Source: Tropicimonas sp. IMCC6043
Lineage (GTDB): Bacteria > Pseudomonadota > Alphaproteobacteria > Rhodobacterales > Rhodobacteraceae
DNA length: 64,000 bases
Reading direction: 5' to 3'
NCBI RefSeq assembly: GCF_004146235.1
Contig: NZ_SELO01000002.1
Span: 1 to 64,000 of the forward strand
The position numbers and the translations under genes are program-made. Below, piece after piece: positions 27,589 to 44,320 of the stretch (its first letter is position 1; every line of letters begins with the position of its first letter). Below the pieces are notes generated by a model. The model saw only the letters and a program-made list of their open reading frames with translations. It was not told the origin of the DNA and did no database searches.

Positions 27589-28122
27589 ATGGCGAAGCGT
27601 TGGTACTCGGTGAGCGTCCTCTCGAATTTCGAGAAGAAGATCGCCGAACAGATCCGTCACGACGTGGCCCAGGCCGGTCTCGAGGAAGAGATCGACGAGG
27701 TGCTGGTGCCGACCGAGGAGGTCATCGAAGTGCGCCGCGGCAAGAAGGTGACCGCCGAGCGCCGCTTCATGCCGGGCTACGTGCTGGTGCACATGGAGAT
27801 GACCGACAAGGGGTATCACCTGATCAACTCGATCAACCGGGTGACAGGGTTCCTCGGCCCCCAGGGTCGGCCGATGCCGATGCGCGACGCCGAGGTGAAC
27901 CAGATTCTCAACCGCGTCGAGGAAGGTGCCGAGGCGCCGCGTTCGCTCATCTCGTACGAGATCGGCGAGACCGTTAGCGTGACCGACGGGCCCTTCGAGG
28001 GCTTTTCGGGCATGGTCGAGGACGTCGATGAGGACAACAACCGCCTGAAGGTAATGGTGTCGATCTTCGGCCGGGCCACCCCGGTCGAGCTGGAATTCGC
28101 GCAGGTCTCCAAGGAGAGCTGA
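27589..28122 (+). CDS. nusG: Transcription termination/antitermination factor NusG
   Basis: 177 aa. The N-terminal NGN domain (RWYSVSVLSNFEKKIAEQI, then RRFMPGYVLVHMEM, INRVTGFLG) binds the RNA polymerase clamp. The C-terminal KOW domain (GETVSVTDGPFEGFSGMVED, ending VELEFAQV) contacts Rho or ribosomal protein S10. Start ATG 27589 is fixed by homology (MAKRWYSV); the frame is open upstream. It lies between secE and rplK as in most bacteria, with a 144-base leader before rplK. Confidence 0.98.
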   Translation: MAKRWYSVSVLSNFEKKIAEQIRHDVAQAGLEEEIDEVLVPTEEVIEVRRGKKVTAERRFMPGYVLVHMEMTDKGYHLINSINRVTGFLGPQGRPMPMRDAEVNQILNRVEEGAEAPRSLISYEIGETVSVTDGPFEGFSGMVEDVDEDNNRLKVMVSIFGRATPVELEFAQVSKES

Positions 28123-28181
28123 GCGGACGGCGGGCCCTGCCCGCCCGCGGCCGAAGCGCCGCATCGCAACGTGGGAGGCCG

Positions 28182-28197
28182 CCCGGGCGCGCCCGGG
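28182..28197 (+). promoter_or_regulatory. Perfect 16-base palindrome in the rplK leader
   Basis: CCCGGGCGCGCCCGGG lies about 70 bases before the rplK start, in a G+C-rich leader of 144 bases. In many bacteria ribosomal protein L1 represses its own rplKA message by binding a leader hairpin that imitates its rRNA site. Whether this palindrome is part of such a site is not clear from sequence alone. Confidence 0.35.
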
Positions 28198-28266
28198 ACC
28201 TGACCACGGCAACATAGGAAAGGGCCATGGACGCGTCCGCGGCCCGTTGTGAGAAGGAGAGGCCAG

Positions 28267-28695
28267 ATGGCCAAGAAACTCGCAGGCAAGATGAAGCTGC
28301 AGGTGCCCGCCGGGCAGGCGAACCCTTCCCCGCCCGTGGGCCCCGCCCTCGGTCAGCGCGGCATCAACATCATGGAATTCTGCAAGGCGTTCAACGCCAA
28401 GACGCAGGACATGGATCCCGGTGCGCCCTGCCCGACCGTGATCACCTATTACCAGGACAAGTCCTTCACGATGGACATCAAGACGCCGCCGGCGTCCTAC
28501 TTCCTCAAGAAGGCCGCAAAGAAGAAATCCGGCGCCAACAACCCGGGCAAGGAGACCGTCGGCACGGTCACTGCGGCCCAGGTCAAGGAGATCGCCGAGG
28601 CCAAGATGAAGGACCTGAACGCCAACGACGTCGAGGCGGCGATGCAGATCATCCTCGGCTCGGCACGGTCGATGGGCATCGAGGTGAAGGGGTAA
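28267..28695 (+). CDS. rplK: 50S ribosomal protein L11
   Basis: 142 aa, normal length. It forms the stalk base with 23S rRNA in the GTPase-associated centre. Conserved sequence: the N-terminal [41 protein letters not shown] and the C-terminal rRNA-binding [15 protein letters not shown] 28267 follows AGAAGGAGAGG at good spacing; the GTG/ATG further upstream at 28249 is not conserved. rplA starts three bases after its stop, giving the usual coupled rplK-rplA pair. Confidence 0.98.
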   Translation: MAKKLAGKMKLQVPAGQANPSPPVGPALGQRGINIMEFCKAFNAKTQDMDPGAPCPTVITYYQDKSFTMDIKTPPASYFLKKAAKKKSGANNPGKETVGTVTAAQVKEIAEAKMKDLNANDVEAAMQIILGSARSMGIEVKG

Positions 28696-28698
28696 ATC

Positions 28699-29397
28699 AT
28701 GGCAAAGCTTGGAAAACGTACCCGCACCGCGCGTGAAGCCTTCGCCGGCAAGGAGAACCTGAAGCTCGAGGAGGCTGTCGCCCTCGTCAAGGGCAACGCC
28801 AAGGCGAAGTTCGACGAGACCATCGAGATCGCGATGAACCTCGGTGTGGACACGCGTCACGCCGACCAGATGGTCCGCGGCACTGTGGTGCTGCCGAATG
28901 GCACCGGCAAGACCGTGCGCGTGGCCGTTTTTGCCCGCGGCGAGAAGGCCGACGAGGCCAAGGCCGCCGGTGCTGACATCGTGGGCGCCGAGGACCTGAT
29001 GGAAACCATCCAGGGCGGCACCATTGAGTTCGACCGTTGCATTGCGACGCCGGACATGATGCCGATCGTCGGCCGTCTGGGTAAGATCCTCGGCCCGCGC
29101 AACCTGATGCCGAACCCCAAGGTCGGAACCGTGACCCCCGACGTCACCGCGGCCGTCCAGGCGGCCAAGGGTGGCGAGGTGCAGTTCCGTGCCGAGAAGG
29201 GCGGCGTCGTGCATGCCGGCGTTGGCAAGGCTAGCTTCGACGAGGCGAAACTAGTCGAGAACGTCAAGGCGTTCTGCGACGCGGTCGCCAAGGCCAAACC
29301 CTCGGGCGCCAAGGGCACCTACATGAAGAAGATCTCGCTCAGCTCCTCGATGGGCCCTGGCGTGACCATCGACGTGGCTGCCACGACCGAGCACTGA
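28699..29397 (+). CDS. rplA: 50S ribosomal protein L1
   Basis: 232 aa, normal length. L1 forms the mobile stalk at the E site and is the translational repressor of the rplKA message in many bacteria. Characteristic segments are [44 protein letters not shown] and [10 protein letters not shown]. Three bases separate it from rplK. A strong terminator follows at 29422, so unlike the common arrangement transcription should stop here rather than run into rplJ. Confidence 0.98.
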   Translation: MAKLGKRTRTAREAFAGKENLKLEEAVALVKGNAKAKFDETIEIAMNLGVDTRHADQMVRGTVVLPNGTGKTVRVAVFARGEKADEAKAAGADIVGAEDLMETIQGGTIEFDRCIATPDMMPIVGRLGKILGPRNLMPNPKVGTVTPDVTAAVQAAKGGEVQFRAEKGGVVHAGVGKASFDEAKLVENVKAFCDAVAKAKPSGAKGTYMKKISLSSSMGPGVTIDVAATTEH

Positions 29398-29421
29398 ATC
29401 CGGCCCCGATGCCGGACCGGA

Positions 29422-29445
29422 AGGGCGCCTTTGGGCGCCCTTTTT
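29422..29445 (+). terminator. Rho-independent terminator after rplA
   Basis: Perfect 8-bp stem AGGGCGCC / GGCGCCCT with loop TTTG, followed directly by TTTTT. It ends the secE-nusG-rplK-rplA transcript 25 bases past the rplA stop. Confidence 0.88.
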
Positions 29446-29518
29446 CGTGTCAGCAATACGGTCCCACGACGAAACCGAGTTTCGTCACGGTATCTCGGTA
29501 GAATTTGCGGAGTCCGGA

Positions 29519-29815
29519 TCAGACCTCGACCAGTTCGTAGTGCCGGATCATCCGCGACTCGACGAGCTCGGCTTCGGCCGGGTCGATATGCGGGCTCTGG
29601 TAGTCATCGCCGACGAACGCCTTGAGCGCGTCAAGATCGCGCCAGACCATCACGAAGCTGAAATCCCGCGGGCTTTCGGGCCGGGGCGCTCCGGGAAGGA
29701 TCGAGACGATCCCGTCGGTCGCAAGCATCATCGGGATCGCCGTGTCGAAAAAGAACTTGGCGAATTCGTCCTCCTTGCCGGGCCGGGTGATGACCTGGAA
29801 TACGCGCATGATCAT
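29519..29815 (-). CDS. Antibiotic-biosynthesis-monooxygenase (ABM)-like protein
   Basis: 98 aa, a dimeric ferredoxin-like alpha/beta fold of the ABM superfamily. Typical pattern: MRVFQVITRPGKEDEFAKFF, then SFVMVWRDLDALKAFVG and a C-terminal RMIRHYELVEV strand. Members range from heme- or quinone-related monooxygenases to proteins of unknown role; nothing here fixes the substrate. AGGAGG stands eight bases before the start at 29815, which is why the longer ORF to 29857 is rejected. It is on the opposite strand to the ribosomal genes and lies in the insert between rplA and rplJ. Confidence 0.75.
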   Translation of the reverse strand: MIMRVFQVITRPGKEDEFAKFFFDTAIPMMLATDGIVSILPGAPRPESPRDFSFVMVWRDLDALKAFVGDDYQSPHIDPAEAELVESRMIRHYELVEV

Positions 29816-30024
29816 ACAGTCCACCTCCTGTGGTCTGAATCTCGACCGCCTCCCCACCGTCAGTACGCCGCGATGGGCGCCTGTACCATCCTAGCACGTT
29901 CCTTGACTGGCGGAGCCGGGCGGATGCCTGCCGCCTTCGCAGATGCCCGCCGCTCGGTGCTATGCGGCACCGCGGGAAACCGTTAGTCTCCCGTCCGAGC
30001 AGTCACCGAAAAAAGGGCAATCCA

Positions 30025-31257
30025 ATGATCCTCTCCCGGCGAACAGCATTTCTCGGCATGAGCGCCGCCTTGCTTTCCGCCTGCAACAGCAGCGGATCCG
30101 CGGTGTCACGCGCGGCCCCAACGCGTGTCCGCGCGGTCCCCAACCCGGCCTTCGATGCCTGGGTCGTCGCCTTCAAGCCGCGCGCAGCGGCCAATGGCAT
30201 CAGTCAGGCGACGATCGACCGCGCCTTCCGCAATGTGGGCTACCTTCCCGACGTGATCGAGAAGGACCGCAACCAGACCGAGTTCAACCGCACGCTCGAA
30301 GATTATTTCGCGATTGCCGCCTCCGACGAGCGCATCCGCATGGGCAAGCAGGCACTGAACCGGCAGGCAGCGACGCTCGCCGCAGTCGAGGCGCGTTACG
30401 GCGTCGAGCCACAGGTCGTCACGGCGGTGTGGGGGCTTGAAAGCAAATACGGCACGCGCCGCGGCGACATCCCGGTCATCTCATCGCTCTCGACGCTCTC
30501 CTATGACGGCCGGCGCGGCGCCTTCATGGAAAAACAGCTGATGGCGGCGCTGCGCATCCTGCAGCGCGGCGACACGACACCAGAGAACATGCTGGGAAGC
30601 TGGGCCGGCGCGATGGGGCACACGCAGTTCATTCCCACCAGCTTCGAAGCCTTCGCTGTCGATTTCAACGGCGACGGGCGGCGCGACATCTGGTCCGACG
30701 ACCCGACCGACGCGCTCGCTTCGACTGCCGCCTATCTGAACCGGAACGGCTGGCGGCGCGGCCAGCCCTGGGGCCTCGAGGTGCGCCTGCCGGCCGGTTT
30801 CGCGGGCCCCACCGGCCGCGGCAACCGCCGCAGCGTTGCCGCCTGGACCGCGGCAGGAGTGACCGACATGGACGGCCGCGCGCTCCCGGACCACGGCGCA
30901 GGCGCGATCCTCGCGCCCGAAGGGCTTGGCGGACCGGCCTTCCTGGTGTTCGGAAACTTTAACGTCATCCTGACCTACAACAATGCCGAAAGCTACGCGC
31001 TCGGCGTCGGCCATCTCTCGGACCGGATCCTCGGCAAGCCGCCGATCCGGGGGACATTCGCGCCAGACCGCAACGGGATGACGCTCGACGACCGCAAGGA
31101 CCTGCAACGACGCCTGAACGCCAAGGGCTACGATGTCGGCGAACCCGACGGAGTGATCGGCAGCAAGACAGAAGAGGCAATTTCAGCCTATCAGACGGCC
31201 AACGGGCTCGCCGTCACGGGACAACCGTCGATGGCCCTGCTCGCGCGGCTGCGCTGA
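30025..31257 (+). CDS. Lytic murein transglycosylase (MltB family), lipoprotein
   Basis: 410 aa. It cleaves the glycan strand of peptidoglycan with formation of 1,6-anhydromuramic ends. The N-terminal lipoprotein signal has lipobox LLSAC; the mature protein is probably tethered to a membrane facing the periplasm. The catalytic glutamate lies in AVWGLESKYGT (about residue 140), with the family pattern SWAGAMGHTQFIPTSF and DIWSDDPTDALASTAAYL. The last 65 residues are a peptidoglycan-binding domain of the PF01471 type (LQRRLNAKGYDVGEPDGVIG). ATG 30025 is chosen because the signal peptide starts there. It is followed after 25 bases by the FMN reductase gene. Confidence 0.92.
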   Translation: MILSRRTAFLGMSAALLSACNSSGSAVSRAAPTRVRAVPNPAFDAWVVAFKPRAAANGISQATIDRAFRNVGYLPDVIEKDRNQTEFNRTLEDYFAIAASDERIRMGKQALNRQAATLAAVEARYGVEPQVVTAVWGLESKYGTRRGDIPVISSLSTLSYDGRRGAFMEKQLMAALRILQRGDTTPENMLGSWAGAMGHTQFIPTSFEAFAVDFNGDGRRDIWSDDPTDALASTAAYLNRNGWRRGQPWGLEVRLPAGFAGPTGRGNRRSVAAWTAAGVTDMDGRALPDHGAGAILAPEGLGGPAFLVFGNFNVILTYNNAESYALGVGHLSDRILGKPPIRGTFAPDRNGMTLDDRKDLQRRLNAKGYDVGEPDGVIGSKTEEAISAYQTANGLAVTGQPSMALLARLR

Positions 31258-31282
31258 GAAACGAAAAAAAGGGAATAGGGAC

Positions 31283-31819
31283 ATGGCAACCATTTTCGGA
31301 CTGAGCGGCAGCCTCCGCCGCGCGTCATTCAACGCCGGGCTGCTTCGGACGGCCGCCGAGGTCATGCCGAACGGATCGGAACTCACCATCGGCACCATCG
31401 CGGGTGTGCCGCTCTACGACGCGGATCTTGAGGCAGAAGGAACGCCGCCTGTCGTGCTCACTTTGCGCGACAGGATCGCGGCGGCAGACGGCCTTCTCCT
31501 GGCGACACCGGAATACAATGGCGGCATCCCCGGTGTCTTCAAGAACGCGCTCGACTGGATCGGCAGCGGCCCGGGCGCGAAGATCTTCGATGGGAAGCCC
31601 GTCGCCGTCATCGGCGCCTCGCCGATGGGATTCGGGACGCTGTCGGCTCAAACGGCCTGGCTGCCGATCCTCCGGGCATTGAAGGCGGACCAGTGGCACG
31701 GGGGACGGCTCACCGTCTCGGGAGCACGCAAGCTTTTCGACGCGGACGGCAACCTGACCGATGACGAGACGCGCGAAAAACTGCGCGGGTTTCTCGAAGG
31801 GTTCGTTGCATCGCTGTAG
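31283..31819 (+). CDS. NADPH-dependent FMN reductase family protein
   Basis: 178-aa flavodoxin-like quinone or FMN reductase of the ChrR/YieF type. The FMN phosphate loop is GLSGSLRRASFNAGLL; the isoalloxazine-binding motif is LLATPEYNGGIPGVFKNALDW. It reduces quinones, azo dyes or metal oxyanions in other bacteria; the physiological substrate here is unknown. ATG 31283 is preceded by AAAAGGGAATAGGGAC. It lies 25 bases after the transglycosylase and may share its transcript. Confidence 0.9.
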   Translation: MATIFGLSGSLRRASFNAGLLRTAAEVMPNGSELTIGTIAGVPLYDADLEAEGTPPVVLTLRDRIAAADGLLLATPEYNGGIPGVFKNALDWIGSGPGAKIFDGKPVAVIGASPMGFGTLSAQTAWLPILRALKADQWHGGRLTVSGARKLFDADGNLTDDETREKLRGFLEGFVASL

Positions 31820-31995
31820 CCGCGTCCGCCGCACGGCCAAAGAGCGCCACGCCCCTTGTCCAACGGTGCTCCGGACACAAGCGGCGGCATAATCCTTCGT
31901 CCAGATCGCCCGATCTGCCCCTTTGTCGAATTGGTGGCGGTGGCCGGTGCCGGCAGGCTTGGCGCAATCTGGTTCTGAAAAAAGGAGACGATCCG

Positions 31996-32586
31996 ATGGA
32001 GAGAAAGACGACAGCCCGCGGGACTTGGGCCTGCCTCAAAGCCGGCACCATTCTGGTGGCCACCTTTGTCGCTGTGATGCCGGCCCTAGCTGAGACGCCG
32101 GTGGAGGCGACCGTTCGGCAACTGCGTGAACAGGGTTTCCAGCGGATCGAGATCAAGCGCACGATGCTCGGACGTACCAAGATCGAAGCCGTCCGCGGTG
32201 ATTTCGAGCGTGAGATTGTGATCGGAGGCTCCGGGCGGATCCTGAAGGACGAGGTCGAGCGGGATAGTGACCGCGGCAGGTCTGACCGATCCGCGAGCAG
32301 CGGCGGGCGCGATGACGACCGGAGTGATAGCCGCGATGACGGCCGCGACGATGATCGGGACGACGATCACGGCGGAAATTCCAGCGATGACAGCAGCGAC
32401 GACCGGGACGACGATCGTGATGATGATCGCGACGACGACCGAAACGACGATCGTGACGACGACAGCAATGACGATCATGGCGATGACAGCGATGATGGTC
32501 GCGACGACGACCGGGGTGACGACCGGGACGATGACAGCCATGATGACGGGGACGATCACGATGACGAGGATGATGACGATTCGTGA
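31996..32586 (+). CDS. Secreted PepSY-like protein with long Asp/Arg/Ser-rich tail
   Basis: 196 aa. A signal peptide ends in VMPALAETP (cleavage about residue 32). Residues 35-90 look like a single PepSY-type domain (EATVRQLREQGFQRIEI, then KIEAVRGDFEREIVI). The remaining 105 residues are almost only D, R, S, G, N and H, with runs such as DDRDDDRDDD. The net charge of the tail is strongly negative, so calcium or other cation binding in the periplasm is a reasonable guess. AAAAGGAGA precedes the ATG. The stop overlaps the GTG start of the LuxR-type gene by four bases, so the two are translationally coupled. Confidence 0.75.
   Translation: MERKTTARGTWACLKAGTILVATFVAVMPALAETPVEATVRQLREQGFQRIEIKRTMLGRTKIEAVRGDFEREIVIGGSGRILKDEVERDSDRGRSDRSASSGGRDDDRSDSRDDGRDDDRDDDHGGNSSDDSSDDRDDDRDDDRDDDRNDDRDDDSNDDHGDDSDDGRDDDRGDDRDDDSHDDGDDHDDEDDDDS
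32310..32580 (+). repeat. Low-complexity GAC/GAT-rich coding repeat
   Basis: Imperfect repeats of GAC/GAT and CGN codons coding the acidic tail (DDRDDDRDD and variants). The codons drift, so the repeat is at protein level rather than an exact DNA satellite, but slippage is likely and length may vary between strains. Confidence 0.75.
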
Positions 32587-33128
32587 ACGAATCTCCTGAC
32601 ACCGACGCAACGCTGCCGGCCGCCACACCCGTGGCAGCCGGCGGTCGGACTCTGGCAAGCCTGTTGTCGGTTGCGCTCGGCATTCAACTCGCCGCGCTGC
32701 TGCTGTTCCTTTTCGACTTCGCGGGAACAGTTCTGGACCTTCACGGATTCACTCTCTCTTGGGAGATGCACGAGGTGGTCGAGTTGTTGGCAATCGTCAG
32801 CATGGCGACGGGCTCCGCGATCACTCTGCGCCTGCTTTGGCAGTCGCAGCGCCGGACGGAGCGCGTCGAGGAGCAGCTCGGACTTGCATCCGCGTCCTTC
32901 CACTCGGTCCTGCTCGACCGGTTCGATCACTGGGGTCTGACCGCGGCCGAGCAGGAAGTGGCGATCCTCATCGTCAAGGGCTGCACGATTGCCGAGATCG
33001 CCAGGGAGCTGGGAAAAAGCGAAGGCACGATCAAGGCACAGAACTCATCGATCTACCAGAAGTCGGGCCTCTCCGGACGCGTGCAGTTCGTCAGCTATTT
33101 CATCGAGTTGCTGACCGAGCCGCTCTGA
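32583..33128 (+). CDS. Membrane-anchored LuxR-type HTH regulator
   Basis: 181 aa. Two hydrophobic segments (about residues 25-50 and 64-82) are followed by a short linker and a C-terminal GerE/LuxR helix-turn-helix (about 115-178: LTAAEQEVAILIVKGCTIAEIAREL, written in part as LTAAEQEVAILIVKG, then GKSEGTIKAQNSSIYQKSGL). There is no autoinducer or receiver domain. A membrane-held transcription factor next to a secreted acidic protein suggests that an envelope or ion signal is sensed; this is inference. The start GTG 32583 overlaps the stop of the upstream gene (GTGA). Confidence 0.8.
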   Translation: MNESPDTDATLPAATPVAAGGRTLASLLSVALGIQLAALLLFLFDFAGTVLDLHGFTLSWEMHEVVELLAIVSMATGSAITLRLLWQSQRRTERVEEQLGLASASFHSVLLDRFDHWGLTAAEQEVAILIVKGCTIAEIARELGKSEGTIKAQNSSIYQKSGLSGRVQFVSYFIELLTEPL

Positions 33129-33424
33129 GCGCGGAGCAGCGGAGGACCGATTGCGCTTGGCAAGGCCCGGGGAAGCCGGTAATGGGACATCTCGCAAACC
33201 AGCGTGCGATTCGTCGCGCGCTGTCTTGCGTTTCGTCCAAGACGGCGGGTGGCTCCGCTCTCGAAACGGAGCCATAAATCCTGCCTGAGACGGGATACGA
33301 CAAGATTGGCCGAGGGACTGACCTCGGGCGGTTTGGCGCAGCCCCGTATTACGGACCTGAACGCCGGAGCAATCCGGCAAACTTGAGCCGGGGGGCGCAA
33401 GTTCCCCACACTTGGAGTGAAACT
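33129..33424 (+). promoter_or_regulatory. rplJ leader with GNRA-capped hairpin
   Basis: 296-base region before rplJ that must hold its promoter. Near the 3' end, GCCGGA (33363-33368) pairs with TCCGGC (33373-33378) around the tetraloop GCAA, a stable GNRA hairpin, 47 bases before the start. In several bacterial groups an L10(L7/L12) complex binds an rplJ leader to repress it. This leader could do so, but I cannot identify the kink-turn that marks the known site. Confidence 0.4.
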
Positions 33425-33943
33425 GTGGATAGAGCCCAGAAAGAGAAAGTGGTCGAGGAACTCGGCCAGATCTTCGAAAGCTCTGGCGTCGTGGTGGTTG
33501 CCCGCTACGAAGGTCTCACGGTTGCCGAGATGCAGGATCTTCGTGCTCGCGCCCGCGGCGCCGAAGCTTCCGTGCGCGTCGCCAAGAACAGGCTCGCCAA
33601 GATCGCCCTCGAGGACAAGCCCTGCGCAAGCATCGGCGAGTATCTGACGGGGATGACCGTTCTCACCTTCTCCGAGGATCCTGTGGCTGCGGCCAAGGTT
33701 GCCGAGGGTTTCGCCAAGGACAACAAGAAGTTCGAAATCCTTGGCGGGGCTATGGGAGAGAACGCCCTGGACCGTGCTGGTGTCGAGGCCGTGTCGAAAA
33801 TGCCGTCGCGCGAGGAGCTCATCGCTTCCATCGCCGGCTGCATCGGCGCGCCTGCATCCAACATCGCCGGGGCCATTGGCGCACCTGCTTCGAACATCGC
33901 GAGCATTCTCAGCACCATCGAGGAGCGCGGCGAGGCCGCCTGA
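33425..33943 (+). CDS. rplJ: 50S ribosomal protein L10
   Basis: 172 aa, normal. It anchors the L7/L12 dimers to the stalk base. Recognisable segments are [35 protein letters not shown] and [13 protein letters not shown]; the C-terminal helix binds L7/L12. The start is GTG 33425, where homology begins; ATG 33383 would add unrelated residues. In the region [20 protein letters not shown] the motif GAPASNIA occurs twice, a short internal duplication. The next gene is rplL after 66 bases. Confidence 0.97.
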   Translation: MDRAQKEKVVEELGQIFESSGVVVVARYEGLTVAEMQDLRARARGAEASVRVAKNRLAKIALEDKPCASIGEYLTGMTVLTFSEDPVAAAKVAEGFAKDNKKFEILGGAMGENALDRAGVEAVSKMPSREELIASIAGCIGAPASNIAGAIGAPASNIASILSTIEERGEAA

Positions 33944-34009
33944 TCGCGAGACCTTCGTGGAGAGAAATCCTTCGCGTTGGAACACATCTAGGAAAACGGA
34001 ACCAGAACA

Positions 34010-34390
<381 letters not shown>

Positions 34391-34397
34391 CTTTTGG

Positions 34398-34419
34398 CGG
34401 GCGCGCTCCGGCGCGCCCG
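34398..34419 (+). terminator. Hairpin between rplL and the glycosyltransferase (possible attenuator)
   Basis: Perfect 9-bp stem CGGGCGCGC / GCGCGCCCG with tetraloop TCCG, seven bases past the rplL stop. The following bases TTCCTCCTGTT are T-rich but not a continuous T run, so partial termination or transcript processing fits better than full termination. In many bacteria rplL mRNA exceeds rpoB mRNA because of an attenuator at this place. Confidence 0.55.
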
Positions 34420-34449
34420 TTCCTCCTGTTGTTTCAGAGCATTTCTGCT

Positions 34450-35526
34450 GTGTCGGCGCGAACCTATTTTTTCGTTATTCCCGAAGCCACGCGGCCTATC
34501 GGCGGCGTGAATGTCGCCATCCAAATGGCATCGTATCTACGAAATGCTGGATATGATTGCCATATGCTGCACGCGACAGCGCAGTTCAGTTACCAGTATT
34601 TTAGGTCGAATGTTCCGTTCAGCTACCTACCTGAACTCAAGCAAGTGCTGAAGCCGGAGGCCTTAAGAAAAAGGCTAAGATCGCTTCTAAAGAATCCGTC
34701 CCTTTTGGTTCGGCTCCCCAGCCATACGGGAAGGGCCAATATTCGACCGCAAGATGTCATCATAGCGCCCGAGTATTTATGCTCCGAGATTGTCCGCGCC
34801 TTTCCCGGGAATCCGGTCGTGATACTCGTTCAAGGCATGATGCCCCTAGCGATTGCAAATGGTCGCGAGTTCCGACGGGGCGCGGAAACTGCTCTGAAGA
34901 ATGTAGCTGCAATTGTTGCCACGTCCCAGGCAACCGCAGAAGCCGCAGAAATGCTGACAGGGCGGTATTGCCACCGGGTGACATTGTGTGTGGGAGAGCA
35001 CAGCCAAGGGTTTAGCCGGCAGAAAAAGCTTCAGATCGCCTACATGCCGCGAAAGCGGCCGGAACAAATCAGATTCGTGCTCGACTGCCTTCGAAGCGCG
35101 CCGGAACTCACAGGCGTCAATTTTGTTCCGATCGATGGTGTCGGACCGAATAGGGTTGACGAAATCCTACGAGAATCGTTGATCTTTCTAAACTTTCCGG
35201 ACCTCGAAGGATTTGGGCTTCCCGGAGCTGAAGCAATGCTCGCGGGATGCATTGTGGTCGGATATCATGGCGTCGGTGGCGCAGAGTATTTCGATTCTGA
35301 CAGCGGAATTCCGGTTCCGGAATCGGACATGGTCGCTTTCGTGCGACAAGTCAGGTCGCTGGTCTTGGACTACCGCACGGATCCTATTCCGCTGGACAGG
35401 CTGCGCGAGGCTGCATCGAGAAGAATCGCAGAATCCTATTCTCAGACGGTTTTCGAGAAGAGTCTGCGCAGCGTCTGGGCGGAGATCGATGCGGGCTTGC
35501 AATCCGCCGCCCCGGCCAATAAATAG
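34450..35526 (+). CDS. GT-B glycosyltransferase inserted between rplL and rpoB
   Basis: Predicted GT4-type glycosyltransferase, 358 aa. The N-terminal half starts with a Rossmann-like TYFFVIPEATRPIGGVNVA. The C-terminal donor-binding domain has the EX7E-type pattern DLEGFGLPGAEAMLAGCIVV, preceded by INF-like ILRESLIFLNFPD. The donor sugar and acceptor are unknown; surface polysaccharide is the usual target of this class. The start is taken as GTG 34450; an ATG-like start near 34387 would overlap rplL and run through the hairpin. Its G+C is visibly lower than that of rplL and rpoB and codons differ (many ATA, TTA, GAA, AGA), pointing to acquisition by transfer. Confidence 0.78.
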   Translation: MSARTYFFVIPEATRPIGGVNVAIQMASYLRNAGYDCHMLHATAQFSYQYFRSNVPFSYLPELKQVLKPEALRKRLRSLLKNPSLLVRLPSHTGRANIRPQDVIIAPEYLCSEIVRAFPGNPVVILVQGMMPLAIANGREFRRGAETALKNVAAIVATSQATAEAAEMLTGRYCHRVTLCVGEHSQGFSRQKKLQIAYMPRKRPEQIRFVLDCLRSAPELTGVNFVPIDGVGPNRVDEILRESLIFLNFPDLEGFGLPGAEAMLAGCIVVGYHGVGGAEYFDSDSGIPVPESDMVAFVRQVRSLVLDYRTDPIPLDRLREAASRRIAESYSQTVFEKSLRSVWAEIDAGLQSAAPANK

Positions 35527-35732
35527 AACTACCTGCCCTTCCCGAAGGAACCGTTGTGATTCGTGCAAGCTGCCGCGAGCACTGGATTTGGGTTTCCTCC
35601 GGAAGGTCAGGCCGACAAGTCGAGAGGGGTGCTCTGGGAGGTGCCTCGGGAATGGACTTGCGCCGACTGCAATCGGGCACCGACTCCTGCGGCCCAGGCG
35701 GGATCGTGCCCAGTTGACAAGGGAAATCCTGT

Positions 35733-39869
<4,137 letters not shown>

Positions 39870-39944
39870 CGGCCTCTCGCCCGAAGCGGGCGGCGTGACC
39901 GTCGCCCGGCTCCTCCCTTCTCGCACGATTTCAAGGATTTGAAG

Positions 39945-44189
<4,245 letters not shown>

Positions 44190-44214
44190 CCACCCGCTGC
44201 ACACACAAAAAGCA

Positions 44215-44242
44215 AACGCCCCGCCACTTCGGCGGGGCGTTT
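44215..44242 (+). terminator. Rho-independent terminator after rpoC
   Basis: Perfect 11-bp stem AACGCCCCGCC / GGCGGGGCGTT with a 5-base loop ACTTC and T residues after the stem. It lies 25 bases past the rpoC stop and closes the rpoBC transcript. Confidence 0.9.
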
Positions 44243-44320
44243 CGCGTTTCAGGCCACTGATTTCGGTGTCCGGCGGCTCGCACTCCGAGGGATCGGCTGG
44301 ACCAGCATGTCTGCGCCGGT

